Under the pieces are notes generated by a model that was not told the DNA's origin, did no database searches, and was given only the letters and a program-made list of their open reading frames with translations. A program made the translations under genes and the position numbers. A stretch of DNA of 64,000 bases from Streptomyces venezuelae ATCC 10712 (GTDB lineage Bacteria > Actinomycetota > Actinomycetes > Streptomycetales > Streptomycetaceae), in assembly GCF_008639165.1 (NCBI RefSeq), contig NZ_CP029197.1, forward strand, positions 4,592,001-4,656,000, in the 5' to 3' direction. Positions 52,555-60,815 of this stretch are shown here, piece after piece. Position 1 is the first letter of the stretch. Each line of letters begins with the position of its first letter.

Positions 52555-53679
52555 GTGAGCGGAATAGACCTCGGCAACGGAATCGTCGGCGCCATCCTCG
52601 GAGTCGTCTTCGCGACCCTCTTCCAGCAATGGACCCAGGACCTCTGGTTCAAGGCCAGGCGCCGCTCCGCCGGTGTGGTCCGCAGCCTCACCTATCGGCA
52701 GGAACAGGGCCGCGCCTGGGACACGTTCTCCCTCGGCCCGCTCCACACCCCCGCCCTCATCGTCGAGGGCGACGGCGACCGGGCCATCGCGCCCGAGTCG
52801 ATCCATGTGCAAGTCCTCGACGGAGAAGTCGAGTTGCCCGAGGAGATGGCGGGCTGGCGCACTGAGATCGAGGCCGAGGAGACCAGGGCCGCCGAGGCCG
52901 GCGACCGCCGACCCGTGTGGAACGGGCCCCGGTACGCCGTCGAGTCCGTCGAGATCTCCCGTACCGCCCTCGACGAGCAGTCCGAGGTCCACCTGCGGCT
53001 GCGGCCCACCGACTACTACACCTTCCTCGCCGCCCAGCAGCTCGACCGGCGCCTCGCGGACGGCACCACACCGCGCGGCCGCTACCTCGACCCGGACGCT
53101 CCGCTCGCCTCGCCCGCGTTCCTCCAGTGCAGCTTCGCGGTGAACATCGCCGTCGTCACCGCCGACCACCTGCTCGTCGTCAGCCGGCGCAGCACGCGCG
53201 TCCGCATGGCCCCCGGCCTCTGGAACTCCTCCGTCAACGAAGGCCTCTCCCGCCACATCGACTCCTCGGGACGCAACGCCCCCGACGTGCACTCCGTCGC
53301 CCGGCGAGGCATGCGGGAGGAGCTGTCGATCGAACCCCACGAGTACACGCTGTCGCTCCTCGCCTTCGTCCTCGACGTCGAGAAGCGCCACTGGAGCGCG
53401 CACTTCTACGCCCGCCTCACCGAGCTCACCGGCGACGAACTCCAGGCCCGGATGAGCCGGGGCGTCGCGGACCGCTGGGAGCACGACACCATCGAGTACG
53501 TCCCCTTCCGCAGCGCCGACGTGACCCGCCACCTCCTGGCCCCCGAGCGCCGCCACCGCTGGGCCCCGCTGGCCCCGTCCCTCTTCCACCTGGCCCTGGT
53601 CCACGTCCACGGACGGGCGTCGGTGGAGCGGGCGGAGGCGCAGGTGGTGCGGCGGATGCAGCGCTCAACGCGCCCGTGA
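52555..53679 (+). CDS. Membrane-anchored protein with degenerate Nudix-like domain
   Basis: 374 residues from a GTG at 52555. The -10-like TACGCT (52542-52547) ends 7 bases before it and no ribosome site is seen, so the mRNA may be leaderless. Residues 3-25 are hydrophobic (LGNGIVGAILGVVFATLF) and look like a membrane anchor. The middle is unrecognised. Around residues 235-290 there is a Nudix-like stretch with VARRGMREELSI; the box keeps the catalytic EE but the first Glu and the Gly of REUxEExGU are changed. Whether it hydrolyses nucleotide diphosphates is open. It could instead be a Nudix-fold sensor. No neighbour hints at its job. Confidence 0.6.
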   Translation: MSGIDLGNGIVGAILGVVFATLFQQWTQDLWFKARRRSAGVVRSLTYRQEQGRAWDTFSLGPLHTPALIVEGDGDRAIAPESIHVQVLDGEVELPEEMAGWRTEIEAEETRAAEAGDRRPVWNGPRYAVESVEISRTALDEQSEVHLRLRPTDYYTFLAAQQLDRRLADGTTPRGRYLDPDAPLASPAFLQCSFAVNIAVVTADHLLVVSRRSTRVRMAPGLWNSSVNEGLSRHIDSSGRNAPDVHSVARRGMREELSIEPHEYTLSLLAFVLDVEKRHWSAHFYARLTELTGDELQARMSRGVADRWEHDTIEYVPFRSADVTRHLLAPERRHRWAPLAPSLFHLALVHVHGRASVERAEAQVVRRMQRSTRP

Positions 53680-53768
53680 ACAGGGCGTGGTGATCGAGAT
53701 CGTACGCAGCCCGCTCGTGCTCCCGGTGGCCACCCCCTGGCGTTCGTGAAGATCAACTCGCGTGCAGA

Positions 53769-54386
53769 ATGACCCGTATGCCTACCTCGAACACCCCGAA
53801 AGCGGCCATAGTCGACGACGCCCCGATGGTCAGCAGGACCCTGGCCCGGGCCTTCGTCGACGACCCGATGATGAGCTGGTTCTTCCCCGACGAGGCCTCG
53901 CGCGAGGCCGGGCTCGGCCGGTACTTCATCACCCTGTTCACCCGGCAGTACGGGCTCCACGGCGTCTGTGAGCGCACCGACGCCGCCGCCGCGTTCTGGG
54001 TCGCGCCGGAAGGCCAGGAGAAGGCCGTGCCCGACGCCGCGACCGTGCGGGAGCTCCAGGAGATCCTCGGCGACCGCGCCGAGCTCTTCCGCGCCGCCGT
54101 CGAGGCGGCCGCCGAGCACACGCCGCCGGAGCCCCACTGGTACCTGGCCGTCATCGGCGCCGACCCGGCCGCCCGGGGGCAGGGGCACGGGTCCGCGCTG
54201 CTGCGGTCGGGCCTGGCGAAGGCCGACGCGGCGGGCATGCCCGTCTACCTGGAGTCCTCCAAGCCGGACAACCTCCCCGTGTACGAGCACTTCGGCTTCG
54301 TCGTGCTCGGCGAGGCGAGCCTGCCGGGCGGCGGCCCCACCCTGTGGGCGATGCGCCGCGCGCCCCAGGAACCGTCGGGCGCCTGA
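53769..54386 (+). CDS. GNAT family N-acetyltransferase
   Basis: 205 residues; the start may instead be the ATG three codons later, and neither has a clear ribosome site. The acetyl-CoA motif A is LAVIGADPAARGQGHGSALLRSGLAKADAAG (key part ARGQGHGSALL), followed by VYLESSKPDNLPVYEHFGFVVLG. The fold and length are complete. GNAT enzymes transfer acetyl from acetyl-CoA to an amine; the substrate cannot be predicted. It sits 53 bases upstream of the F420-type reductase gene. Confidence 0.88.
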   Translation: MTRMPTSNTPKAAIVDDAPMVSRTLARAFVDDPMMSWFFPDEASREAGLGRYFITLFTRQYGLHGVCERTDAAAAFWVAPEGQEKAVPDAATVRELQEILGDRAELFRAAVEAAAEHTPPEPHWYLAVIGADPAARGQGHGSALLRSGLAKADAAGMPVYLESSKPDNLPVYEHFGFVVLGEASLPGGGPTLWAMRRAPQEPSGA

Positions 54387-54439
54387 CGGCGTAGCGTCGG
54401 CCTTCCTGGCCAACGACTCCCGCCGAAGGAGCGCACGTC

Positions 54440-55189
54440 ATGAAGATCGCGGTACTCGGGACCGGTGAGGTCGGCCGCCGGCTGGCCACGAAGCTCGTCT
54501 CGCTCGGGCACGAGGTGACGATGGGCTCTCGCACGGCTGACAACCCCGAGGCCGCGAAGTGGGCCGAGGAACACGGGGGCGGGGCCGCCGGCGGGTCCGG
54601 CGGCGAGGCCAAGGGCGGGACCGGCGCCGGGTCCGCCCCCGGGTCCGCCCCCGGGACCGCCTCCGGGTCCGCCGCGCACGGCACCTTCGCCGACGCCGCC
54701 ACCCCCGCCGAGCTCGTCGTGAACGCCACCGGCGGTCTCGTCTCGCTCGCCGTCCTGGAGTCCGTCGGCTCGGACGGGCTGCGCGGCAAGGTCCTCGTCG
54801 ACGTGTCCAACGGGCTCGACTTCTCCGAGGGCTTCCCGCCCAAGGTCGTCACCCCCGACGGCGGCAGCGTCGCCGAGCAGCTCCAGAGGGCCTTCCCGGA
54901 GGCACGGGTGGTCAAGACGCTCAACACCATGACCAACACGGTCATGGTCGAGCCCGGCCGCGTCCCGGGCCACCACAACGTCTTCCTCAGCGGCGACGAC
55001 GAGGACGCCAAGGCCGTGGTCGCGGAGCTGCTCGGTTCCTTCGGCTGGGCGTCCGACCGGATCATCGACCTCGGTGACCTGTCGAGCGCCCGGGCCACCG
55101 AGCAGCTCCTGCCGCTGTGGCTGCGGCTCTACGGCAAGTTCGGCACCGGAGACTTCAACTTCGCGGTCGTCACGGCCCCGGGCGTCTGA
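54440..55189 (+). CDS. NADPH-dependent F420-reductase-type NAD(P)-binding protein with low-complexity insert
   Basis: 249 residues. Rossmann motif IAVLGTGEVGRRLATKLVSLG, then VTMGSRTADNPEAAKW, VVNATGGLVSLAVL, LVDVSNGLDF, VVKTLNTMTNTVMVEP and LGDLSSARATEQLLPLWLRLYG. This is the family of F420H2:NADP oxidoreductases and related dinucleotide-binding proteins. Residues about 46-78 are a Gly/Ala/Ser insert (GGGAAGGSGGEAKGG, GSAPGSAPGTASGSA) encoded by imperfect 12-bp tandem repeats near 54625-54675, not found in the usual about 210-residue family members. Cytosolic redox role inferred. Confidence 0.8.
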   Translation: MKIAVLGTGEVGRRLATKLVSLGHEVTMGSRTADNPEAAKWAEEHGGGAAGGSGGEAKGGTGAGSAPGSAPGTASGSAAHGTFADAATPAELVVNATGGLVSLAVLESVGSDGLRGKVLVDVSNGLDFSEGFPPKVVTPDGGSVAEQLQRAFPEARVVKTLNTMTNTVMVEPGRVPGHHNVFLSGDDEDAKAVVAELLGSFGWASDRIIDLGDLSSARATEQLLPLWLRLYGKFGTGDFNFAVVTAPGV

Positions 55190-55199
55190 CCGGCGGGAC

Positions 55200-55835
55200 T
55201 CACGGCGCCTCCGGTGCCTGCGGTACCCGCAGATGCTCCAGGAGGCCCGCCGACTCCGGGTACGGCTCCTCTCGGGGCAGCAGCCGGCCGGCGGCCTCCA
55301 GGTCGCCCGCCCGGACGAGGTCGCGGACCCGGTGGGCGAGCGGGGTCACGTCGGTGACGGACACCGTCCACTCGTCGGCGTACCGGCGGGACGCCTCGCC
55401 CGAGAGTCCCAGCTGGAGTGAGCGGTACGGGAGCGCCCTGAGCCGCTGATCGCGCTCCGGGTCCCACTGGACCCGGGCCGGCGCCGTCCGCAACCGGGCC
55501 TTCCAGGTGGCCTGGTCGGGGTGGAATCCGCGTACGTGGTGGGAGAGGCAGGCGTTCCGCAGGGCCCACTCGAAGCCCTCGCGGGTGATCTCCACGGCGA
55601 GGACGGTCTCCTGGCCCTCCTTCGTGCCCCAGCCCGAGCGGTACATCATCCACAGGAACGACGGCTTGATCCACGTCATCCGGTCCCGCTTCCAGATGGC
55701 CGGAAAGCGGCCCTCCCTGGCCGCCGCCAGACCGATCTCGGGCCGGTACGCCTGGTAGACCGTGACCGTGCGGTCGGTGTGGAGCGCGCGGATCCGGTAC
55801 TTCGGCTCGTCGTCGGCCGTCCTCGTCTCTTCCAT
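55200..55835 (-). CDS. DUF4291 domain-containing protein
   Basis: 211 residues from the ATG at 55835. The whole protein follows the DUF4291 pattern: KYRIRALHTDRTVTVYQAYRPEIGLAA (key part VTVYQAYRPEIGLAA), WKRDRMTWIKPSFLWMMYRSGWG, VLAVEITREGFEWAL, and SLQLGLSGEASRRYADEW. The function of the family is unknown. It starts 44 bases after an HxlR regulator stop on the same strand, so the two may be cotranscribed. It converges with the F420-type reductase (10-base gap). Confidence 0.88.
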   Translation of the reverse strand: MEETRTADDEPKYRIRALHTDRTVTVYQAYRPEIGLAAAREGRFPAIWKRDRMTWIKPSFLWMMYRSGWGTKEGQETVLAVEITREGFEWALRNACLSHHVRGFHPDQATWKARLRTAPARVQWDPERDQRLRALPYRSLQLGLSGEASRRYADEWTVSVTDVTPLAHRVRDLVRAGDLEAAGRLLPREEPYPESAGLLEHLRVPQAPEAP

Positions 55836-55879
55836 GCCCCTGAGGATGCGCGCCCTCCGTGACCACGGGCCACCGGTTT

Positions 55880-56317
55880 TCACACCTCCGCCGCCGCCTT
55901 CGCGTCGTACTCCTCCCGGGCCGCCGCGATCTCGTTCTGGTGCTGCTCCGTCCAGGTGACCAGGGAGCGGATCGTGGTGTGCAACGTGCCGCCCAGCGGC
56001 GTCAGTTCGTACTCGACGCGGGGCGGGACCACCGGGTGGACGGTGCGCTTTACCAGGCCGTCCCGCTCCAGCTGGCGCAGCGTCACGGTCAGCATCCGCT
56101 GGCTGACGCCGTCGATCTCGCGCTTGAGTTCCGTGAAGCGCAGGACCCGGCGGTCGAGGAGCGCGATGACGAGGAGGGACCACTTGTCGGCGACCCGGTC
56201 GAGGATCTGCCGGACCTCGCAGTCCTCGCGGGTGTCCCACTGGAAGGGATCGGGGTCCCCGGCGTCCCCGTAGGTTCCCGCGCAGTGACTCGGTGACTTC
56301 GAAGTGCCTTCTTCCAT
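55880..56317 (-). CDS. HxlR family transcriptional regulator
   Basis: 145 residues from the ATG at 56317; the longer upstream frame is antisense to the transporter and is rejected. Winged helix-turn-helix of the HxlR type: CEVRQILDRVADKWSLLVI, LRFTELKREIDGVSQRMLTVTLRQLERDGLVKR (key part FTELKREIDGVSQRMLT), PPRVEYELTPLG. These sense redox stress or small ligands and bind as dimers. It diverges from a 14-helix MFS exporter across 111 bp containing inverted repeats, so it probably controls that exporter and itself. Confidence 0.9.
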   Translation of the reverse strand: MEEGTSKSPSHCAGTYGDAGDPDPFQWDTREDCEVRQILDRVADKWSLLVIALLDRRVLRFTELKREIDGVSQRMLTVTLRQLERDGLVKRTVHPVVPPRVEYELTPLGGTLHTTIRSLVTWTEQHQNEIAAAREEYDAKAAAEV

Positions 56318-56346
56318 GGCACCCGATGCTCCCGCAGGATGCAGGT

Positions 56347-56382
56347 GGTTACAAGAGGGAACCGACCATCCGATCGGTAACC
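56347..56382. promoter_or_regulatory. GGTTAC/GTAACC inverted repeats between HxlR and MFS genes
   Basis: GGTTAC (56347-56352) and GTAACC (56377-56382) are inverted copies with centres 30 bp apart. Within them ACCGA ... TCGGT forms a second inverted repeat (56361-56378). They lie in the 111-bp divergent promoter region and are candidate sites for the HxlR regulator. Confidence 0.45.
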
Positions 56383-56428
56383 GGATCTGTTGACCACGCC
56401 CCCGACTCCCCCTGCCCTGGAGACAGTT

Positions 56429-57877
56429 GTGTCCCTCCGCGCCTGGAGCCTGCTCCTCGTCCTCTGCGGGACGATCTTCCTCGAAGGCATCGACGTCGCC
56501 ATGCTCGCCGTCGCCGTCCCCACCGTCCGCGCCGACCTCGGCCTCACCACCGGTACCGCCGCCTGGGTCATGTCCGCCTACGTCCTCGGCTACGCCGGCT
56601 TCACGCTCCTCGGCGGCCGCGCCGCCGACCTCCTCGGGCGCCGCCGGATGTTCCTCGGCTGGCTCACCGTCTTCCTGGTCTTCTCCGGCCTCGGCGGCCT
56701 CGCCGACGAGGGCTGGACCCTGATCCTGGCCCGCTTCGTGACCGGCGTCGCCGCCGCCTTCATGACCCCGGCCGCCCTGTCGATCATCACCACCTCCTAC
56801 GCGGAGGGCCCGCAGCGCAACCAGGCGCTGCTGGTCTTCGCCGGGACCGCCGCCGGCGGCTTCTCGCTCGGGCTCGTCATCGGCGGCCTGCTCACCCAGC
56901 TCGGCTGGCGCTGGGTCTTCTTCGCCCCCGTGCTGCTGGCGGCAGCGATCCTGCTCGCCGCGCTCCGGCTGGTCCCCGCGGAGCCGCGCCCGGCCCGGGT
57001 GAAGGGCGGTTTCGACCTGGGCGGGGCGCTCACCGCCGCCGGGGCGATGCTGCTCCTCGCGTACGGCATCGTGCGCCTTGAGCACGGTCTCGACGGGTGG
57101 CCGGTCACCGTGGCCGCCGTCGCCGCCGGACTCCTCCTCACCGGCCTGTTCGTCGCCGTCGAACGCCGGGCCGCCACCCCGCTCGTCCGCCTCGGCATCC
57201 TCCGCGAGGCCTCGCTCGTCCGTGCCGACCTGGGCGCCCTGCTGTTCGTCGGCTCCTTCTTCGGTTTCCAGTTCATGGCCACGCTCTACCTCCAGGAGCT
57301 GCGCGGCTGGTCGTCCCTCCAGACGGCGCTCGCGCTGCTGGTGATGGGCGTCGACGCGGTGCTCGCGCCGACGCTGACCCCGCGCCTGGTGGCCCGGTTC
57401 GGCAACGCCAGGGTGATCCTCGGCGGCTTCGTCCTCGCCGTCGGCTCGTACGCGCTGTTCCTGCCCGTCGGCCCGGACTGGTCGTACGCGGCGATGTTCC
57501 CGACCCTGCTCCTGACCGGGCTCGCGTTCGCCTTGGCGTACGGGCCGCTCACCATCGCCGGTACGGAGGGGGTCGCGGAGGAGGAGCAGGGTCTGGCGAG
57601 CGGGCTGCTCACCACGGCGACCCAGTTCGGCTCGGCGGTCGGCATCGCGGCGGTGACGGCGGTGTACGGGATCGCCGGCGGCGGCCTCGGCGGTTTCCGG
57701 GCGGCGCTCGTCGTCCCGCTGGTGATGGTCGCGCTCGGCGCGGTGGTCACGGCGACGGGGGTACGCGGCCGGGCGGGCGCCTCCGGAGGGGCGGCGGGTG
57801 CATCCGGAGAGGCGGCGGGCGGCGCGGAGGAGGGCCCGGCGGGGCGCTCCGGTCCTGCGACCAAGGTCACGGTCTGA
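56429..57877 (+). CDS. MFS multidrug exporter (DHA2, 14 helices)
   Basis: 482 residues from the GTG at 56429, preceded by GGAGACAGTT; a TTG 39 bases earlier is less likely. Motif A GGRAADLLGRRRMFLG lies between helices 2 and 3, FLEGIDVAMLAVAVPTVRADLG starts helix 1, and motif C-like GFSLGLVIGGLLTQLGWRWVFF follows. The last about 40 residues are a Gly/Ala-rich tail. DHA2 exporters pump drugs or natural products out with protons. It is divergent from an HxlR regulator, which suggests substrate-induced expression. Confidence 0.9.
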   Translation: MSLRAWSLLLVLCGTIFLEGIDVAMLAVAVPTVRADLGLTTGTAAWVMSAYVLGYAGFTLLGGRAADLLGRRRMFLGWLTVFLVFSGLGGLADEGWTLILARFVTGVAAAFMTPAALSIITTSYAEGPQRNQALLVFAGTAAGGFSLGLVIGGLLTQLGWRWVFFAPVLLAAAILLAALRLVPAEPRPARVKGGFDLGGALTAAGAMLLLAYGIVRLEHGLDGWPVTVAAVAAGLLLTGLFVAVERRAATPLVRLGILREASLVRADLGALLFVGSFFGFQFMATLYLQELRGWSSLQTALALLVMGVDAVLAPTLTPRLVARFGNARVILGGFVLAVGSYALFLPVGPDWSYAAMFPTLLLTGLAFALAYGPLTIAGTEGVAEEEQGLASGLLTTATQFGSAVGIAAVTAVYGIAGGGLGGFRAALVVPLVMVALGAVVTATGVRGRAGASGGAAGASGEAAGGAEEGPAGRSGPATKVTV

Positions 57878-57906
57878 GTGTCCCCGTGCGCCCCTAATGT
57901 GGAGGG

Positions 57907-58227
57907 ATGAACGATTCGCCGCCCGGCTGCCCGCTGATCGACGTCGTCGCCACGTACCTGCCCCGGCTCGCGGAGAGTGCCTCCGAGCCGGGGCTCGCGG
58001 CCGCCGTCGACCAGCATGCCGCCGCCGTGCGCGAGGCGCTGATCCCCGCTCAGCGGGGTGGGGCGCGCCGGACCCTGCGGCGTGAGGAGCTCGCCGACTA
58101 CGTCCTAGGGTTCACCGACTGGCTGTCCCGGGTGGAGTGGACGGAGCCGGTCGGCCACGACTTCGCGACCCTGCGGCTGACGGCGGTCTGCCGGCTGGTG
58201 CGGGAGCACGACCTGCTGGACGGGTGA
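57907..58227 (+). CDS. Small conserved protein, DUF6401-like
   Basis: 106 residues from ATG with GGAGGG upstream. It is soluble and helical, with GLAAAVDQHAAAVREAL and LADYVLGFTDWLSRVEW. The VDQHAAAVRE stretch resembles the DUF6401 family of small actinobacterial proteins sometimes found near natural-product genes; the match is by eye and tentative. No function can be given. It lies 29 bases after the MFS exporter and converges with rarD. Confidence 0.55.
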   Translation: MNDSPPGCPLIDVVATYLPRLAESASEPGLAAAVDQHAAAVREALIPAQRGGARRTLRREELADYVLGFTDWLSRVEWTEPVGHDFATLRLTAVCRLVREHDLLDG

Positions 58228-58237
58228 CCGCCCGGCG

Positions 58238-59242
58238 TCAGAGCGCCTGCCGGGCGGGCGCGGCCGCCCCGGCCGGTCCCGTGGCTCCCTCGTCCTCGGC
58301 GGGCCCCGCCGGTTCCGCCGCCTCGGCCGCCGCCTTCGCCGTCTCCATCGCCGCGCGGCTGCGGCGAGCCGTGCGCAGGGCGTCCCAGGTGAGGATCGTC
58401 AGGGCGAGCCAGACGAGGGAGAAGCCCGCCCAGCGCTCCGGCGGCATCTCCTCGTGGAAGTAGAGGACGCCGAGCAGGAACTGGAAGGTCGGCGCCAGGT
58501 ACTGGAGCAGGCCGAGGGTCGACAGGGGGACGCGGATCGCCGCCGCGCCGAAGCAGACGAGCGGGACGGCCGTGACGATGCCGGTGGCGGTGAGCAGGGC
58601 CGTGTGGCCGGCGCCGTAGGAGCCGAAGGCGAGGGTGCCCTGGCCGCCGAGCCAGACGAGGTAGGCGAGGGCGGGCAGGAACTGGACGGCGGTCTCGGCG
58701 GCGAGCGACTCCAGGCCGCCGATGTTGACCTTCTTCTTCACCAGGCCGTAGAGGGCGAAGGAGAAGGCGAGGGTGAGGGAGATCCAGGGCGGCTGTCCGT
58801 ATCCGATCGCGAGGACCAGGACGGCGGCGAAGCCGATGCCCACGGCCGCCCACTGCGCGGGGCGCAGCCGTTCCTGGAGGACGAGGACGCCGAGGGCGAT
58901 GGTGACGAGCGGGTTGATGAAGTAGCCGAGCGAGGCCTCGACGACGTGGCCCGTGTTGACGGACCAGATGTAGAGGCCCCAGTTGACCGTGATGACGGCG
59001 GCGGCGACGGTGATCATGCCGAGCTTGCGCGGGCTGCGGACGAGCTCGCGCACCCAGCCCCAGCGGCGCACCGCGAGCAGCGCGATGCCGACGAAGACCA
59101 GGGACCAGACCATCCGGTGGGCGAGGATCTCGACCGATCCGGCCGGCTTGAGGAGCGGCCAGAAGAGCGGGACCAGTCCCCACATGCCGTAGGCGCCGAT
59201 CCCGTAGAGCAATCCCGCTCGTTCCTCGTTCTCCGTCTTCAC
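58238..59242 (-). CDS. rarD: RarD-type EamA family transporter
   Basis: 334 residues from the GTG at 59242, which has AGGAGG upstream; the frame extends 23 codons further without a site. Ten helices in two EamA repeats: LLYGIGAYGMWGLVPLFWPLLKP at the N-terminus, AHRMVWSLVF, NWGLYIWSVNTGHVVEASLGYFINPL (key part EASLGYFINPL), VPLSTLGLLQYLAPTFQFLLGVL. The C-terminal about 45 residues are an Ala/Glu-rich tail. RarD homologues are inner-membrane permeases of the drug/metabolite superfamily linked to chloramphenicol resistance; the natural substrate is unknown. An ATGACA/TACCTT promoter pair is visible upstream. Confidence 0.9.
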   Translation of the reverse strand: MKTENEERAGLLYGIGAYGMWGLVPLFWPLLKPAGSVEILAHRMVWSLVFVGIALLAVRRWGWVRELVRSPRKLGMITVAAAVITVNWGLYIWSVNTGHVVEASLGYFINPLVTIALGVLVLQERLRPAQWAAVGIGFAAVLVLAIGYGQPPWISLTLAFSFALYGLVKKKVNIGGLESLAAETAVQFLPALAYLVWLGGQGTLAFGSYGAGHTALLTATGIVTAVPLVCFGAAAIRVPLSTLGLLQYLAPTFQFLLGVLYFHEEMPPERWAGFSLVWLALTILTWDALRTARRSRAAMETAKAAAEAAEPAGPAEDEGATGPAGAAAPARQAL

Positions 59243-59300
59243 CGGACCTCCTGCCCTGCCCCGCGCCGCGCTGTCCTGTCGAAGGTAGCGCCGCACGGGG

Positions 59301-59340
59301 CCGGTTGTCATGCCCGTACCGCAATACGGTCATGACCGGA
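59301..59340 (-). terminator. Imperfect hairpin after the NmrA-type reductase
   Basis: CCGG-TT-GTCATG-C-CCGTA pairs with TACGG-T-CATGAC-CGG around CCGCAA. The stem is about 14 bp with two small irregularities, beginning 12 bases after the reductase stop. It also lies close to the rarD promoter, so it may double as a regulatory site. Confidence 0.45.
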
Positions 59341-59351
59341 GGGGGCGGTGG

Positions 59352-60218
59352 TCAGGAGCGGTCCAGGGCTTCCTTGACCGTCACGGCGAGCGGGGTGGTC
59401 GGGCGGCCGATCAGCCGGGCCAGGTCGCCGGTGCGGCGGGCGAGCGCGCCGCGCTCGACGGCCCGGTCGACGTCGACGAGGATCTCGGCGAAGGGGGCCG
59501 GGACCCCGGCGCCGGTGAGGATCGCGAGGTGCGCCTCGGCGGGCACGTTGCTGTACGTGATCTCCCGGCCGGTCTGCGCGGCGACCTCGGCCGCGTACTC
59601 GGCGAGCGACCAGGCGGTGTCGCCGCTCAGCTCGTACGCCTTGTTCAGGTGCTCCTCGGCGGGGCCGGTCAGGACGGCGGCCGCGGCGGCGGCGTAGTCG
59701 GCGCGGCTCGCGGAGGCGATCCGGCCCTCGCCGGCGTTGGCGACGACGGCGCCGTGGGCCAGGACAGGGGCGAGGTTGGCGGTGTAGTTCTCGGTGTACC
59801 AGCCGTTGCGCAGGAAGGTGTACGGCAGGCCCGAGTCGAGGATCAGCCGCTCGGTGACCTTGTGCTCGGCGGCCAGGTCGAAGTCGGCCTCGTCGCCGCC
59901 GAGGACTCCGGTGTAGGCGAGCTGGGCGACGCCGGCGGCCTTGGCGGCGTCGATCACGGCGGTGTGCTGGGGCACGCGCCGCCCGACCTCGCTGCCCGAG
60001 ACGAGGAGCACGCGGTCCCCGGCCTCGAAGGCGCCGGCCAGGGTCTCCGGGTGGTCGTAGTCGGCGATCCGCAGCTCGACGCCGCGCTCGGCCAGGTCGG
60101 CGGCCTTCTCCTTGTCGCGGACGACGGCGACGACGGATGCGGCGGGGACGGTGGCGAGGAGGGCGTCGATGACGAGACGGCCGAGCTGGCCGGTGGCTCC
60201 GGTGACGACGAGGCTCAT
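59352..60218 (-). CDS. NmrA-family NAD(P)H:quinone oxidoreductase (QorB/YtfG-like)
   Basis: 288 residues from the ATG at 60218, with AAAAGGA upstream. Atypical SDR: LVVTGATGQLGRLVIDALLA at the N-terminus, RVLLVSGSEVGRRVPQHTAVIDAAKAAGV, YTGVLGGDEADFDLAAEHKVTERLI, FLRNGWYTENYTANL. The NGWYTENYT stretch marks the YtfG/QorB group, which reduces quinones with NADPH and does not need a catalytic Tyr-x3-Lys pair in the usual place. It is divergent from an HxlR regulator, the same pairing as ytfG/ytfH in E. coli and qor2/qorR in corynebacteria. Cytosolic detoxification role inferred. Confidence 0.9.
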   Translation of the reverse strand: MSLVVTGATGQLGRLVIDALLATVPAASVVAVVRDKEKAADLAERGVELRIADYDHPETLAGAFEAGDRVLLVSGSEVGRRVPQHTAVIDAAKAAGVAQLAYTGVLGGDEADFDLAAEHKVTERLILDSGLPYTFLRNGWYTENYTANLAPVLAHGAVVANAGEGRIASASRADYAAAAAAVLTGPAEEHLNKAYELSGDTAWSLAEYAAEVAAQTGREITYSNVPAEAHLAILTGAGVPAPFAEILVDVDRAVERGALARRTGDLARLIGRPTTPLAVTVKEALDRS

Positions 60219-60279
60219 GGTGCTTCCTTTTCCTGTGGGGTGCGAGGGGCGATGCACTCACCGTACGACGGGCGCTAAC

Positions 60280-60312
60280 CTTTCGAAAGTACCCACTTTG
60301 AAGTAAGGTACT
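60280..60312. promoter_or_regulatory. Candidate HxlR (QorR-like) operator
   Basis: CTTTCGAAAG (60280-60289) is a perfect 10-bp palindrome. AGTACC (60288-60293) and GGTACT (60307-60312) form an inverted repeat around ACTTTGAAGT, itself nearly palindromic. The cluster lies between the divergent reductase and HxlR genes and ends 4 bases before the HxlR start codon, so binding would repress both. Confidence 0.55.
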
Positions 60313-60315
60313 GGC

Positions 60316-60750
60316 ATGGGAGTAAGTAAGCGGACGCCGGAACCCCTCGCGCCGGAACCCTTCGCCCGGGTGCCGGACGTGAACCAGCAGATGTGCCCCT
60401 CGCGGCTCGTCCTGGAGCACGTGACCAGCCGCTGGGGCGTCCTCGTCCTGGCCGCCCTCCTGGAGCGCTCGTACCGCTTCAGCGAGCTGCGCCGCCGGGT
60501 CGGCGGGGTCAGCGAGAAGATGCTGGCCCAGACCCTCCAGACGCTGGAACGCGACGGCTTCGTCGACCGCGACGCCAAGCCCATCATCCCGCCCCGCGTC
60601 GACTACAGCCTCACCCCGCTCGGCGCCGAGGCCGCCCGCCGGGTCTGGGAGCTGGCCCGTTGGTCCGAGCGCCAGGTCGCCGCCGTGGAGGAGGCTCGGG
60701 AGCGGTACGACGGGGCGCGTCGCGAGCGTGCCACGAATCCGTCCCAATGA
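60316..60750 (+). CDS. HxlR family regulator (QorR/YtfH-like)
   Basis: 144 residues. Winged HTH of the HxlR family: QMCPSRLVLEHVTSRWGVLVL (with the conserved Cys near the N-terminus of the domain), YRFSELRRRVGGVSEKMLAQTLQTLERDGFVDR (key part FSELRRRVGGVSEKMLAQ), PPRVDYSLTPLGAEA. The N-terminal Cys in MCP is the redox-sensing residue in QorR-type proteins. It is divergent from the QorB-like reductase and likely represses it until electrophile or oxidant exposure. Confidence 0.92.
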   Translation: MGVSKRTPEPLAPEPFARVPDVNQQMCPSRLVLEHVTSRWGVLVLAALLERSYRFSELRRRVGGVSEKMLAQTLQTLERDGFVDRDAKPIIPPRVDYSLTPLGAEAARRVWELARWSERQVAAVEEARERYDGARRERATNPSQ

Positions 60751-60815
60751 TGTTGTAAGCAAGGCGAGTTGTCGGCTCAGGGCCGTACGATCTGCTCACC
60801 GTTCGTGGGGAAACC

